Below are positions 14,008 to 22,362 of a stretch of 64,000 bases of DNA, in pieces (the first letter of the stretch is position 1; each line of letters begins with the position of its first letter). The translations under genes and the position numbers were made by a program. The notes beneath the pieces are model-generated. The model had not been told where the DNA came from. It did no database searches and saw only the letters and a list, made by a program, of their open reading frames with translations. The DNA is taken from NCBI RefSeq assembly GCF_000526215.1, contig NZ_JAFQ01000004.1:3720001-3784000 (forward strand). The letters run 5' to 3'. This stretch comes from Nocardia sp. BMG51109. GTDB lineage: Bacteria; Actinomycetota; Actinomycetes; Mycobacteriales; Mycobacteriaceae.

Positions 14008-15537
14008 ATGGACAACTATCTGGTCCAGATCGGACTACCGCTCGTCGCGGTCGCCGTCTCGCTGATCGCCTTCCTGTGGGAATTCGTGGTGATCCGGCGC
14101 AAACAGCTCGGATACCGCGTCCAGATGGACACCCCGGTCACCGGCGAAATCGAGTCGGCATACCCCGGAGTGCTGACCCGGATCCGGCCCGACGAGAGCG
14201 GTCCCGGCGCGGAACTCAAGGACCTGTCGGTCGTGCTGGTCCGCATCGAGAACGATGGCGTCACCGATATCGACACGGCCGACTACCTGATGCCCGACGG
14301 GCCGGTGGGCCTGCATCTGCATTTCCCCCAGCGCCGGGTCATCGGCATGGCGGTCACCGAACTGAGCGATGCGACACTGGGCGAACATCTCGAGCCCGGC
14401 CGCGGCATCGATGCCCGCGAGGATGCCGGGCACCGCGTCGGCATCATCGACCTGCCCAAGGTGCCGATGAACCGGCGCGACCACTACAAGATCTTCGCCA
14501 TTCTGCAGCGCATCTCCGGCGACGACCCGGCGCCCGAACCCGTTCTGCAGGGCCGGCTCCGGAACGGCCGGGTCAACAAGACCGAGAGCCGCACCGGGCT
14601 TTCCCGAACCGTGTTGGCCTTCATGACTTTTCTCGTCGTGGTGATCGTGGTGCAGTTCACGCTCTCGCTGTTCGACGACGGTCCGCCCGCACCGGACTGT
14701 GTCTCCGGCACGCTCACCCTGGTCGGCTCCTCGGCCTTCGAACCGGTGATCCGGGAAACCGCCGCGGCCTATCGAAAGGATTGTCCGGCAGCGAATTTCG
14801 CCTTCAACTTCGAAAGCAGCGAACGCGGGCTGAAAGACGTCTACGAGAAGGGCGCCGGCAATCCCGGGCTGATCGCCATCACCGACGGGCCCGCGACCGT
14901 CGGCTATTCCGACCTGGTGTCGCGACCGCTGGCGATGTCGGTCTTCGCGGTGATCGTGCACCCGGCGCTGAATATTCACGACCTCGGCCAGGACCGGATC
15001 CGGGCGCTGTACCGGGGCGAGGTAGCCAATTGGAACCAGATCGGCGGCCCGGATCAGCCGGTGCGCGTGATCAATCGGCCGGTCGGTTCCGGCACCCGGG
15101 AGACATTTCAGCAGCGACTGCTCGACGGTAATCCGGTATCGGTGGTGCCGAAATACAGTTGCCGCACGATCCAGGTCACCGACCCGGCCGAACTCGCCGC
15201 GTGCGAGGAGCCGCTCACTCGCGACGTGCTGAAGTCGGTCGCCGACATTCCCGGCGCCATCGGTTACGTCGCCTACTCCGAGGCCGCCCATGCCGCGGGT
15301 ACCGAAATCGTCACCATCGACGGGCACCGCCCGAATCGCGACGAGGCCGTGGCGGGCGACTACGCCTTCTGGGGCGTCGAATACGCGCACAGCAAGGGCG
15401 AATTGCCCTACGACTCACTGGCGGCCGCGTTCCTGCGCTACCTCACCGACCGCGCGGGTAAGGACATCGTCCGCACGCACGGCGCCATGCCGTGCAGCGA
15501 GGTCGCCCAGCCCGGCGCGTGCAGCCCGCAACGCTGA
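14008..15537 (+). CDS. Membrane-anchored PstS-like substrate-binding protein
   Basis: 509 aa. One membrane helix lies at about 8-27, a soluble region at 28-200, a second helix at about 205-222 (AFMTFLVVVIVVQFTLSLF), then a type-2 periplasmic binding domain of the phosphate-binding PstS type: LTLVGSSAFEPVIRETAAAY, RALYRGEVANWNQIGG and VINRPVGSGTRETFQQRLL (anion-loop SGT). No phosphate ABC genes are near, and the two-helix anchor is unlike ordinary lipoprotein PstS, so it may be an extracytoplasmic sensor rather than a transporter part. The ATG at 14008 has GGGGGA upstream. Confidence 0.75.
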   Translation: MDNYLVQIGLPLVAVAVSLIAFLWEFVVIRRKQLGYRVQMDTPVTGEIESAYPGVLTRIRPDESGPGAELKDLSVVLVRIENDGVTDIDTADYLMPDGPVGLHLHFPQRRVIGMAVTELSDATLGEHLEPGRGIDAREDAGHRVGIIDLPKVPMNRRDHYKIFAILQRISGDDPAPEPVLQGRLRNGRVNKTESRTGLSRTVLAFMTFLVVVIVVQFTLSLFDDGPPAPDCVSGTLTLVGSSAFEPVIRETAAAYRKDCPAANFAFNFESSERGLKDVYEKGAGNPGLIAITDGPATVGYSDLVSRPLAMSVFAVIVHPALNIHDLGQDRIRALYRGEVANWNQIGGPDQPVRVINRPVGSGTRETFQQRLLDGNPVSVVPKYSCRTIQVTDPAELAACEEPLTRDVLKSVADIPGAIGYVAYSEAAHAAGTEIVTIDGHRPNRDEAVAGDYAFWGVEYAHSKGELPYDSLAAAFLRYLTDRAGKDIVRTHGAMPCSEVAQPGACSPQR

Positions 15538-15550
15538 TGACGAGCGCGTC

Positions 15551-15820
15551 CTACGGCAGCAGTCTCCGGATCACCTGCGCGTCCTCGCGAAAGACGAACC
15601 TGTCGACGCCCGGCCGATCGCCCGGGGCATCGGAGTCCGCCCGCGCGTCGACGAACGGCCCGAAGAATACGTAGAGATCCCACTGTTCGCCGGTGCCGTC
15701 CTCTTTGTGGCGGGCGCCGAATCCGACCTCGCGGACCTCGCGCCAGAAATCTCTGCCCTCCGGATCGCGGATCACATCCCCGTGGCGAACCTCCGCCACG
15801 CTCACCGTCTCGGTACTCAT
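15551..15820 (-). CDS. Hypothetical protein, 89 aa
   Basis: No family recognised. The sequence starts MSTETVSVAEVRHGDVIRDP and contains QWDLYVFFGPFVDA; it is acidic, compact and has no membrane segment. It resembles small actinobacterial proteins beginning with an SVAEVRxGDVI barrel-like segment. Convergent with the PstS-like gene with a 13-bp gap. Confidence 0.6.
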   Translation of the reverse strand: MSTETVSVAEVRHGDVIRDPEGRDFWREVREVGFGARHKEDGTGEQWDLYVFFGPFVDARADSDAPGDRPGVDRFVFREDAQVIRRLLP

Positions 15821-15963
15821 CGTCGAGAATTCCTCACCCGGTCATCGGCGGGTGGCTTGCTCCCCGCCGTCCGGACCGATTGTCACGCTTCGCTCGTACC
15901 CGGGGAAAGGGAACAAAGCCCCCTCGACATCCGGTAATCGGCCGACATCCGGCGATCGAGGGA

Positions 15964-16185
15964 TCAGGGCGACCAGAGCTCGGCGTGCGGGAGATCCGCC
16001 AGCTCGTCGGTGACGGCGTCGTCGACGCGCACCTCGACGTCGTGCCTGGCGAGTTCGTCGGCGATTCGCGCGGCGGCCACCGGACTGGCCCGATAATCCA
16101 GGACGGCGCCGCCCCGGGCGAACCGCAGCTGTATGTGCACTCTTTCGGCCGTGCCGGTGACGGCCACTACCTCACCCTGTTTCAT
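15964..16185 (-). CDS. Hypothetical protein, 73 aa
   Basis: Unknown family. The ATG at 16185 (MKQGEVVAVTGTAERVHIQL) follows AAAGCGGGG; upstream in-frame codons are Arg-rich and unlikely to be translated. The predicted content is a beta-rich N-terminus and a helical, acidic C-terminus (ADELARHDVEVRVDD). No clear partner gene. Confidence 0.5.
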   Translation of the reverse strand: MKQGEVVAVTGTAERVHIQLRFARGGAVLDYRASPVAAARIADELARHDVEVRVDDAVTDELADLPHAELWSP

Positions 16186-16448
16186 GATGCCCCGCTTTCG
16201 GCGACGATGCTGACGACATCGCATGCCCGCGGACGGCGGTGTCCGGGAATTCCAGGGGTGGACGGTCGCTACAGGTCCCCGGCACCCCTGCGGATCTCCG
16301 CCTGCGAACGCGGAAACATTACAGTTTTAACACCTTTCGGCGCAGCTGTACACGACCGGGTCGGCCGCGCGCCGACGGTGTTATGTTTCGCAAGCGCAAC
16401 CTGTTTCGCGCCCGCAAACACATCGGTGAGATCTGAGCTGAGGCCCGT

Positions 16449-16649
16449 GTGATGGACGATGATCCCGAACTCGCTCAGGCGCGAGTTTTCCTGGCCGAGC
16501 TGGAGCACCATGCCCGGATGCTGTCCGTCAGGCGCGGATCCGCACCGCCGGAGGCGCGGCAACCGATCGACAACGAACTAGCCGACGTCCGCCGCCACAT
16601 CGATCGCCTGTACGGGAGATTCGCCGACCTGCGGCCGGCGTCTCCCTGA
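16449..16649 (+). CDS. Small helical hypothetical protein, 66 aa
   Basis: No family recognised. Nearly all helical, with two predicted amphipathic helices (ARVFLAELEHHARMLSVRRG and ELADVRRHIDRLYGRFADLR), possibly a small coiled coil. It has a GTG at 16449 followed directly by an ATG, with GAGG upstream. The stop lies inside the first copy of a 15-bp tandem repeat (CTGAACCGGAGCCGC, CTGAATCGGAGCCGC) at 16645-16674. Confidence 0.5.
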   Translation: MMDDDPELAQARVFLAELEHHARMLSVRRGSAPPEARQPIDNELADVRRHIDRLYGRFADLRPASP

Positions 16650-16762
16650 ACCGGAGCCGCCTGAATCGGAGCCGCCGCGGGTACCGGGCGTCGCAAACTG
16701 TCGCCTGACCACCGGTCTTGACTGCGTGGGGGTCTGCGGCAGACAGTGTTCTGGTGCGTCGG

Positions 16763-17047
16763 ATGGCTGTAGAACTCGATACTCCGCCGGAGAGCGGGTT
16801 CGATTCGCTCGGTGAGATCGAGCTGAGGCTCAGCCGCATCGGTGCCGGTGACATTCACGGGTCGATCGACGAAATCGCCTGTGCCGCGGCCGATATGGGC
16901 GGCGAGTACTTCTATGTCACCGATTCGCTGGGCGCTCGGATCACCGCCGCCGTCTACCGCCGCAGCCCGCGCCCTCGTCGTCGGCGCCCTCGTTTCCCCG
17001 CGCTCCGGGGCAAGTCGCTGCCGCCCGATGCGGCGTGGAGCCGGTAG
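16763..17047 (+). CDS. Possible small protein, 94 aa
   Basis: The first 65 residues have good codon bias and protein-like content (MAVELDTPPESGFDSLGEIE, then IACAAADMGGEYFYVTDSLG). The last 25 are Arg/Pro-rich and may be an extension after a lost stop. The ribosome site is poor. It may be a decaying gene; no family recognised. Confidence 0.35.
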   Translation: MAVELDTPPESGFDSLGEIELRLSRIGAGDIHGSIDEIACAAADMGGEYFYVTDSLGARITAAVYRRSPRPRRRRPRFPALRGKSLPPDAAWSR

Positions 17048-17101
17048 ATCTCCGATACCGGGGATGAACGACCGCGGCGCCGGGCGGTCGAACTCGGGCT
17101 G

Positions 17102-17146
17102 TCAGCCGAGCCCGGCCGCTGCTTTCGCGTTCTCCTCGAGACGTAC
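17102..17146 (-). pseudogene. Tail remnant of a second DinB-like gene
   Basis: Fourteen codons and a stop read VRLEENAKAAAGLG, closely matching the end of the intact DinB-like protein just upstream (ETLEETAKNAAGLG). It is the only part of a duplicated copy I can see, 50 bp beyond the intact stop. Confidence 0.5.
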
Positions 17147-17194
17147 GACGGGCCGCGGAGAGCCCGGGCTGTGCCAGCCGCGTTCCGGACTGTC

Positions 17195-17788
17195 TTATCC
17201 GAGGCCCGCCGCGTTTTTCGCGGTCTCTTCCAACGTTTCCCGATACCGCCGCCACCAGTCCGGATCGTCGGTGGGCATGTTGTCGTTGTCGGCGCGCAGA
17301 CCGGCGGCGCCGTCGATGAGTTCGCGGATGATATCGGCGTGCCCGGCATGCCGATTCGTCTCGGCGACCACGTGTACCAGGATCCGGTGCAGCGTGACGG
17401 TCCGGTGGTCCTCGTCCCACCACGGGACCGAGCCCTGCGCGGCGAGGTCGAGGCTCTCGATCGTGGCGTCGGCATGGGCCCGGGCCCGGTGGTAGAACGC
17501 GATGATCTCGGCTCGCGACTCTTCGGCCGTGGCCCACATGTCGGCCGTGGGATCCGCCGCGAAATCGTGGTCGGCGAGGGGTTCGTCGTACGGGCGGCCG
17601 AACGTGTCGCCGAAGTAGCCGAGTTCGACGGCGGCGAGATGTTTGACCAGGCCGAGCAGGTTGGTGCCGGTGGGGGTCATGGGTCGGCGCACGTCGTACT
17701 CGGACAGCCCGTCGAGCTTCCACAGCACGGCTTCGCGGGCGAAACGCAGATACCGATGCAGCTCTGCTTTGGGATCGTAGACAGCCAT
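17195..17788 (-). CDS. DinB/DUF664-family protein
   Basis: 197 aa, a four-helix DinB-type metal-binding protein. Family residues visible are His53 in LLGLVKHLAAVELGYFGDTF and the HRILVHVVAETNRHAGHADI segment with the later metal-ligand histidines. DUF664 members include mycothiol-dependent transferases and many of unknown function. Start at 17788 (MAVYDPKAELHRYL) is the usual family start. A duplicated tail lies just downstream. Confidence 0.82.
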   Translation of the reverse strand: MAVYDPKAELHRYLRFAREAVLWKLDGLSEYDVRRPMTPTGTNLLGLVKHLAAVELGYFGDTFGRPYDEPLADHDFAADPTADMWATAEESRAEIIAFYHRARAHADATIESLDLAAQGSVPWWDEDHRTVTLHRILVHVVAETNRHAGHADIIRELIDGAAGLRADNDNMPTDDPDWWRRYRETLEETAKNAAGLG

Positions 17789-17926
17789 GCGGGGCACTCT
17801 GCCAGGGCTCCCACACGATTCCGACCGATTTTCGGAGCCGCCGCGGTCCGCATGGCCTCGGGTGACGGGTTCCCGCGGTGTACGAGTGCCGGGGCATCGG
17901 CTCGTCGGTGACCGCCTCGGACGGAT

Positions 17927-18775
17927 TCAGCTTCCGTGGGCCGAGCGGAGCCGGCCCTTGAAATGTACTGCGGTGGTTATCGTTCGGGTGATGTTGGTGA
18001 GCGAGGGCAGGATCGCGGCGATGGTGAACAACGTCGCGGTGACGACCAAGAAGTAGACGAGCGAGCCGGTGCGGCCGAAGCGGGGAAGGAAGGCCATCTC
18101 CTGACCGGTGGCCGCGACGCCGTTGAGGAACGGTGCGTAGCCTTGAAGGGTATATCCGTTGGGCAGCAGGCTGATCGAGTTCTCGGCGACGTAGACCCAG
18201 AACAGCAGCACGGCGACGGCGGCCGACGGGGTCCGGATCAGCGATCCGGCCGCGATGCCGATACCGCAGGCGGCGAACGCGTAGATCGGTACGGTCCACA
18301 GGAATCGGATGCCGGCCGGGTCGGCGATGTTCACACTGCCGTAGACGTGCGGGAACAGCCGCGGCAGCAGGCTCATCACGAGGCCGAGCAGGACGAGGGT
18401 GGAGACGGCCGAGAGGATGCCGTAGTAGATCCACCGGGCCAGCGCCGCCGTCCACGTGCGCGGAAACAGGAAGGCGTTGAGATCGCCTGTCCGCCCGCCC
18501 CATTGGCCGGCGTGCGCGTAGGCGGCGGTGACCGTCATGATCGACACCGACAGAGTGATGACCCAGTAGACGGAGTTGGTGGTCGTCGATGACGTCACCT
18601 GGATCTGTCCGGGAATTGTCGCGAAACGTTCTGCGACAGCTGCGATTCCGAAGGTGACGAGGAGCGGCAGCCCGTGGGCGAGCGGCACGGCCACCGTCCA
18701 CAGGAAGCTGCGCCCGGAGGTGCGGGTCCACTCGGCCGCAACGCCGCGGCGGATCTGAGTGACCGGAGTGTTCAC
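17927..18775 (-). CDS. ABC transporter permease
   Basis: 282 aa with about six hydrophobic helices (for example LAHGLPLLVTFGIAAVAERF, TLVLLGLVMSLL and AVAVLLFWVYVA), typical of ABC-2 type export permeases. Its start overlaps the end of the ATPase gene by 4 bases (ATGA-type coupling). It is the third gene of a unit led by the MTB12-like secreted protein and preceded by an iron box, so iron-dependent expression is inferred. Exporter direction is likely, since no binding protein is encoded; substrate unknown. Confidence 0.8.
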   Translation of the reverse strand: MNTPVTQIRRGVAAEWTRTSGRSFLWTVAVPLAHGLPLLVTFGIAAVAERFATIPGQIQVTSSTTTNSVYWVITLSVSIMTVTAAYAHAGQWGGRTGDLNAFLFPRTWTAALARWIYYGILSAVSTLVLLGLVMSLLPRLFPHVYGSVNIADPAGIRFLWTVPIYAFAACGIGIAAGSLIRTPSAAVAVLLFWVYVAENSISLLPNGYTLQGYAPFLNGVAATGQEMAFLPRFGRTGSLVYFLVVTATLFTIAAILPSLTNITRTITTAVHFKGRLRSAHGS

Positions 18776-19509
18776 AGCGTGCCGCCGATCGTCGATGCTG
18801 CCAGGGGACCCGCGATGCGCAGGTAGGCGTCTTCGAGGGTGGTCTCGCCGGGGCCGAGGGTCCGCATGAGTTCGGGGAGCGGCCGATCGGTGAGGACGCG
18901 ACCCTCGCCGAGCATGACGACCCGGTCGGCATTGCGCTCGACCTCGTCGAGCAGATGGGTGGTGACCAGCACACAGGCCCCCTCGTCGGCGAGGCGGCGC
19001 AGCAGGTTTCGCATCCAGAGGATGCCCGCTATGTCGAGGCCGTTGAGGGGTTCGTCGAGCAGCAGGGTCCGCGGCCGGCCGAGCAGGGCGGCCGCGATGC
19101 CGACCCGTTGCAGCATGCCGAGCGAATAGTGGGCGAGCCGGCGATCGGCGACGCTGGTGAGATCGACCGTGTCCAGCACCTCGCCGACTCTGCCGACCGG
19201 CAGCCCGCGGGCGCGGGCGATCCAGCGCAGGTGCCGACGGGCGGTGTGGCGCGGATCGAAGGCCTGGAAGTTCAGATGCATTCCGAGAGTCGCCGGGGTG
19301 GTCCGGTGGGCTCGGACGGGGACACCGTCGACGCCGACGGTTCCGGTCGCGGGCGCGATGATGCCGCAGACGCAGCGCAGCAGAGTGGTCTTACCTGTGC
19401 CGTTGAGCCCGAGCAGATAGGTGAGACCGCCGTCGGGAACGGTCAGTTCGGGGACCTCGAGGACCGTCACGCCCGGGTATCGCAGTGTGAGATCACGGAT
19501 TTCGATCAT
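18772..19509 (-). CDS. ABC transporter ATP-binding protein
   Basis: 245 aa nucleotide-binding domain: Walker A GLNGTGKTTLL (about 34-44), a degenerate signature YSLGMLQRVGIA in place of LSGGQ, and Walker B TLLLDEPLNGLD. The absence of LSGG is common in ABC-2 exporters. The ATG at 19509 is preferred; a GTG at 19521 would add four residues. It starts 15 bases after the MTB12-like stop and overlaps the permease. Confidence 0.88.
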   Translation of the reverse strand: MIEIRDLTLRYPGVTVLEVPELTVPDGGLTYLLGLNGTGKTTLLRCVCGIIAPATGTVGVDGVPVRAHRTTPATLGMHLNFQAFDPRHTARRHLRWIARARGLPVGRVGEVLDTVDLTSVADRRLAHYSLGMLQRVGIAAALLGRPRTLLLDEPLNGLDIAGILWMRNLLRRLADEGACVLVTTHLLDEVERNADRVVMLGEGRVLTDRPLPELMRTLGPGETTLEDAYLRIAGPLAASTIGGTL

Positions 19510-19524
19510 CGCGCCCGCCACCGA

Positions 19525-20007
19525 TCAGAAGTTGCAGGGAATCGAGAGGCCCACGGCCTCGACGCCCTCACACAGCGAGCTGTTGGCCATCTTCCACGAG
19601 CCGTCGATGCGCTTCCAGGTGACCTGCATGACGATTCCGGGGCGCCCCGACGAATTGCTGTGCAGGACAGCGGTGTGCTCGTCGCCGCTGTGGGTTTCGG
19701 GGCCGGTCACCTCGTTCCAGCCGAGCGGCGCGCGGAACAGGCCGAGGTTGTAGACGGTGCGCGGCACGACGACCGCGTTCATGCCGCCTTCCAGGTTCGC
19801 GGCCTTGGTCTCGTCGGACGCCGGCTTCTCCACCAGGAACTCCACCTGGGCGTTGAGGTCGGCGAGGGTGGGGACGTCGCGGGTGATGAGGAAGTCGCCG
19901 GAGTCGGCGGAGGCGGCGGGCGCGGTGACCGCCTGCGTCCCCGTCATCGCCGCGCCGATCCCGGCGACGGCCAGCGCAGCGCAGGCCAAGGTCCTGAGGT
20001 TTTTCAT
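19525..20007 (-). CDS. Secreted MTB12-like (low-molecular-weight antigen) protein
   Basis: 160 aa. The Sec signal peptide MKNLRTLACAALAVAGIGAA ends near APAASA (about residue 35). The mature part has the MTB12/CFP-2 family pattern LADLNAQVEFLVEKPASDET, a conserved central fold, and two Cys near the C-terminus (SLCEGVEAVGLSIPC) that can form a disulfide. The start is fixed by AAAGGG before ATG. It leads a unit with an ABC ATPase and permease, and a 16/19 match to the IdeR box lies 66 bp upstream, so iron repression is likely. The molecular role of the family is unknown. Confidence 0.85.
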   Translation of the reverse strand: MKNLRTLACAALAVAGIGAAMTGTQAVTAPAASADSGDFLITRDVPTLADLNAQVEFLVEKPASDETKAANLEGGMNAVVVPRTVYNLGLFRAPLGWNEVTGPETHSGDEHTAVLHSNSSGRPGIVMQVTWKRIDGSWKMANSSLCEGVEAVGLSIPCNF

Positions 20008-20072
20008 CTTTTTACCCTTTCGATGATTTGACCGTGCACCCGCGAATGCGGGTAAAGTACCAGCTGACGCCT

Positions 20073-20091
20073 GCAAGTTAGCCTAACCTAA
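20073..20091 (-). promoter_or_regulatory. IdeR/DtxR iron box
   Basis: GCAAGTTAGCCTAACCTAA matches 16 of 19 positions of the IdeR/DtxR consensus TTAGGTTAGCCTAACCTAA. It sits 66 bp before the MTB12-like start, within the expected promoter. Iron-loaded IdeR would repress the secreted protein and the ABC genes behind it. Confidence 0.78.
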
Positions 20092-20192
20092 TCGGCAGGG
20101 TCAAGAGTTATTTAAATAGCACGGTACTGAGAGCTGTGGCGGCGTCGGCGGACGCGCCACAGGTGACGGAAGGTGCAGCGGGAGTGGTGAAC

Positions 20193-20855
20193 TCAGCTGA
20201 CGGCGGGAGTGCTCCGCGGCGAACGGCTGGTCAGTCGCAGCGTGACGCCGCAGTCGCCGGCGGTGTCGGGGCGGACGTCGACGCCGTACTGCGACGCCAG
20301 CGCGGGCGAATGCCGTTCGAGGACGCGCTCGATGAGGCCCTGCTGGATGCCGATCACGATCTCCGGGGCATTGCGCGCGATGCGCCGCAGCGGGCAGTTG
20401 CAGACCTGGATCTCATGGGTGCCGAAGCTCGACATCGTGGACGACACCTGGAAACCCAGCCGCGTCATGGTCGTGGTGACCACGGTGACCGGATCGGGCA
20501 GCTCGGTGGAGCCGCCGCCGATACCGGCCAGCGTGTCGGCCCAGATGCGGCCCGCCGCAGCGGCTTTCGCGCGGCGCTCCTCGGGCTCGCCGCCCAACTG
20601 CGCCAGCAGCGCGTCCAGCAGTGGCGCCGTCGGATCGGCGCCGACCGCGACGTAGCCCTTGCGCGGCCGGCCCACCGTCGCCGACGGCAGCCAGGTGCCC
20701 TCGACCAGTCCCTCGTCGATCAGGGCGTTCAGATGGAATCGCGCGGTGGTGTTGTGGATGCCGAGCGATTGCGCGATCACCGGCGCGTCCAGCGGCTCCA
20801 GCGAGTCGCGCACCAGTGCCAGCACCTTGTCCCGCTGCCTGGGCGTGGCGGACAT
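20193..20855 (-). CDS. SufR/ArsR-like winged-helix regulator
   Basis: 220 aa. The N-terminal winged helix-turn-helix (VIAQSLGIHNTTARFHLNAL, about 28-47) is followed by the wing VGRPRKGY. The C-terminal region HEIQVCNCPLRRIARNAPEI has the Cys-x-Cys of SufR-type Fe-S regulators, but the later Cys of the PELVC motif is Ile here, so cluster binding is uncertain. The ATG at 20855 follows GAGGAGGAGCG. It is divergent from a methyltransferase-cupin pair; a tandem repeat in the gap may be its operator. Confidence 0.78.
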   Translation of the reverse strand: MSATPRQRDKVLALVRDSLEPLDAPVIAQSLGIHNTTARFHLNALIDEGLVEGTWLPSATVGRPRKGYVAVGADPTAPLLDALLAQLGGEPEERRAKAAAAGRIWADTLAGIGGGSTELPDPVTVVTTTMTRLGFQVSSTMSSFGTHEIQVCNCPLRRIARNAPEIVIGIQQGLIERVLERHSPALASQYGVDVRPDTAGDCGVTLRLTSRSPRSTPAVS

Positions 20856-20892
20856 CGCGCTCCTCCTCACCCGCCGAATCGCATCGACCTCA

Positions 20893-20924
20893 CCGCATTG
20901 TAGAACCGCCGCATTGTAGAACCG
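20893..20924. repeat. Two tandem 16-bp repeats in a divergent promoter region
   Basis: CCGCATTGTAGAACCG occurs twice, head to tail and identical, in the 104-bp gap between the SufR-like regulator and the methyltransferase. The 16-bp period is about 1.5 helical turns. Read leftward it contains TACAAT, a -10-like hexamer, in each copy. Confidence 0.6.
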
Positions 20925-20959
20925 CCGCCCGCGGGCAGCCGAACGACAGGAACGTACCG

Positions 20960-21754
20960 ATGACCAAGCCGCTACCGTACGACGAGCGCGACTCCGCGCA
21001 CATGCCCGGGCACTGGCTGCTCGCGCGTCTCGGCAAACGCATCCTCAGGCCGGGCGGCAAGGAACTGACCGACCGCATGCTCGACGATGCCGAGCTGCGC
21101 GGTGCCGATGTCGTCGAACTCGCCCCGGGCCTCGGCAAGACCGCCGCGGCCATCCTGAGCCGCGCCCCGGCCAGCTATCGCGGCGTCGAATCCGATGACG
21201 CCGCAGCGGCTCTCAGTGCCGACGCCGTCGGCGCCGCGGGGGCGATCACCCGTGGTGACGCCGCCGCCACCGGCCTCGACTCCGATTCCGCCGACGCCGT
21301 GGTCGGAGAGGCGATGCTGACCATGCAGACCGACGCGCACAAGGTCGAGATCATCGCGGAGGCGTTCCGGGTGCTGCGCCCCGGCGGCCGGTACGCCATT
21401 CACGAACTTGCCCTGCAACCGGACGACCTGGACGACGACACCAAGACCACGATCCGCAAGGAATTGGCACGATCCATCAAGGTCAACGCCAGGCCGCTGA
21501 CCCGGACCGAATGGACCGAACTGCTCACCTCCGCCGGATTCGAGGTCTGCGCAGTCGAATTCGCTCCCATGGCGCTGCTGCGGCCGCGCCGCATGGTTGC
21601 TGACGAAGGTCTGCTCGGCACCGCGCGAATCGTCCGCAACATCCTCCGGGACGGCGCCGCCCGGCGGCGCGTGCTGGCCATGCGCGCCACCTTCAACACC
21701 CACCGCCGCCGGCTGGCGGCCATCGAGATCGTCGCAAGGAAGCCCCAGCAGTGA
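20960..21754 (+). CDS. Class I SAM-dependent methyltransferase
   Basis: 264 aa. SAM-binding motif I is VVELAPGLGKTAA (about 51-63); the acidic partner is GVESDD; FRVLRPGGRYAIHELAL is the later methyltransferase block of the Methyltransf_11/25 type. Start ATG at 20960 has AGGA upstream. A cupin gene overlaps its stop by four bases, so the pair is translationally coupled. Substrate unknown; UbiE/arsenite-like families share this layout. Confidence 0.82.
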   Translation: MTKPLPYDERDSAHMPGHWLLARLGKRILRPGGKELTDRMLDDAELRGADVVELAPGLGKTAAAILSRAPASYRGVESDDAAAALSADAVGAAGAITRGDAAATGLDSDSADAVVGEAMLTMQTDAHKVEIIAEAFRVLRPGGRYAIHELALQPDDLDDDTKTTIRKELARSIKVNARPLTRTEWTELLTSAGFEVCAVEFAPMALLRPRRMVADEGLLGTARIVRNILRDGAARRRVLAMRATFNTHRRRLAAIEIVARKPQQ

Positions 21755-22101
21755 CCGAGACCGCCACCTCCTTCGCCACCGCCACCACCGCCTGGCATCC
21801 GCGCGACGGCGCTGCCCCCAACGCCCAGCGCCTCCTGCACGGCTCCGGCCTGACCCTGGTCCGCATCAGCTTCCGCCAAGGCCAGATCCTGGACGAACAC
21901 CGCGCGCCGGGCCCCATCCTCGTCCACGGCGTCAGCGGAACCGTCGACCTCGAGGTCACGACCGATGCCGGAATCGAAACCCACCACCTCGTCCCCGGAA
22001 CCGTGCTACATATTGCCGCCGGTGACCCACACCGCCTCACCGCACGAGAGGATGCGGTGGTGCACGTCGTCCTGCACCGGAACGTCGCGAGCACCGGCTG
22101 A
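21751..22101 (+). CDS. Cupin-domain protein
   Basis: 116 aa single-domain cupin. The barrel is visible as ISFRQGQILDEHRAPGPILV (motif 1, His51 and the Glu before it) and GTVLHIAAGDPHRL (motif 2). One of the usual motif-1 histidines seems absent, so metal binding may be weakened. The GTG start overlaps the methyltransferase stop (GTGA), which implies a joint function, perhaps as sensor or small-molecule binder. Confidence 0.8.
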   Translation: MTETATSFATATTAWHPRDGAAPNAQRLLHGSGLTLVRISFRQGQILDEHRAPGPILVHGVSGTVDLEVTTDAGIETHHLVPGTVLHIAAGDPHRLTAREDAVVHVVLHRNVASTG

Positions 22102-22118
22102 CCGCAGGCTCCGGGGGA

Positions 22119-22178
22119 TCAGTGCGCGGTGAGCCCGCCGTCGACGACGAATTCCGCGCCGGTGACATACGCGGCCGA
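22119..22178 (-). pseudogene. Short-chain dehydrogenase C-terminal remnant
   Basis: The final codons SAAYVTGAEFVVDGGLTAH plus stop are the unmistakable C-terminal segment of an SDR oxidoreductase. No catalytic YxxxK or Rossmann motif is found in the 200 bp upstream in any frame, so only the end survives. Confidence 0.6.
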
Positions 22179-22362
22179 GCGTCTCGATCGCGCCGCATCA
22201 TGTCGCCACGGCACGCGCAACCGCTGTGCGCACCCTGCATAGGGCCATCGGTATCCGGCGGAACTCGCCGCCGAGCTGCGTGTTGCGAGGTGAGGCGTGC
22301 CACCGACCGGGAGCAAGGCGTGCGGTCCGGCCGGGCGCGACCTCGACCGGCCTGCGGTTGTC

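Noticed and set aside
16941..18974. 677-codon leftward frame
   Set aside because: Arg-rich shadow of the DinB, permease and ATPase genes.
20107..20122. TATTTAAATA palindrome upstream of the iron box
   Set aside because: Short, A+T-only and likely promoter context by chance; no factor known to me fits.
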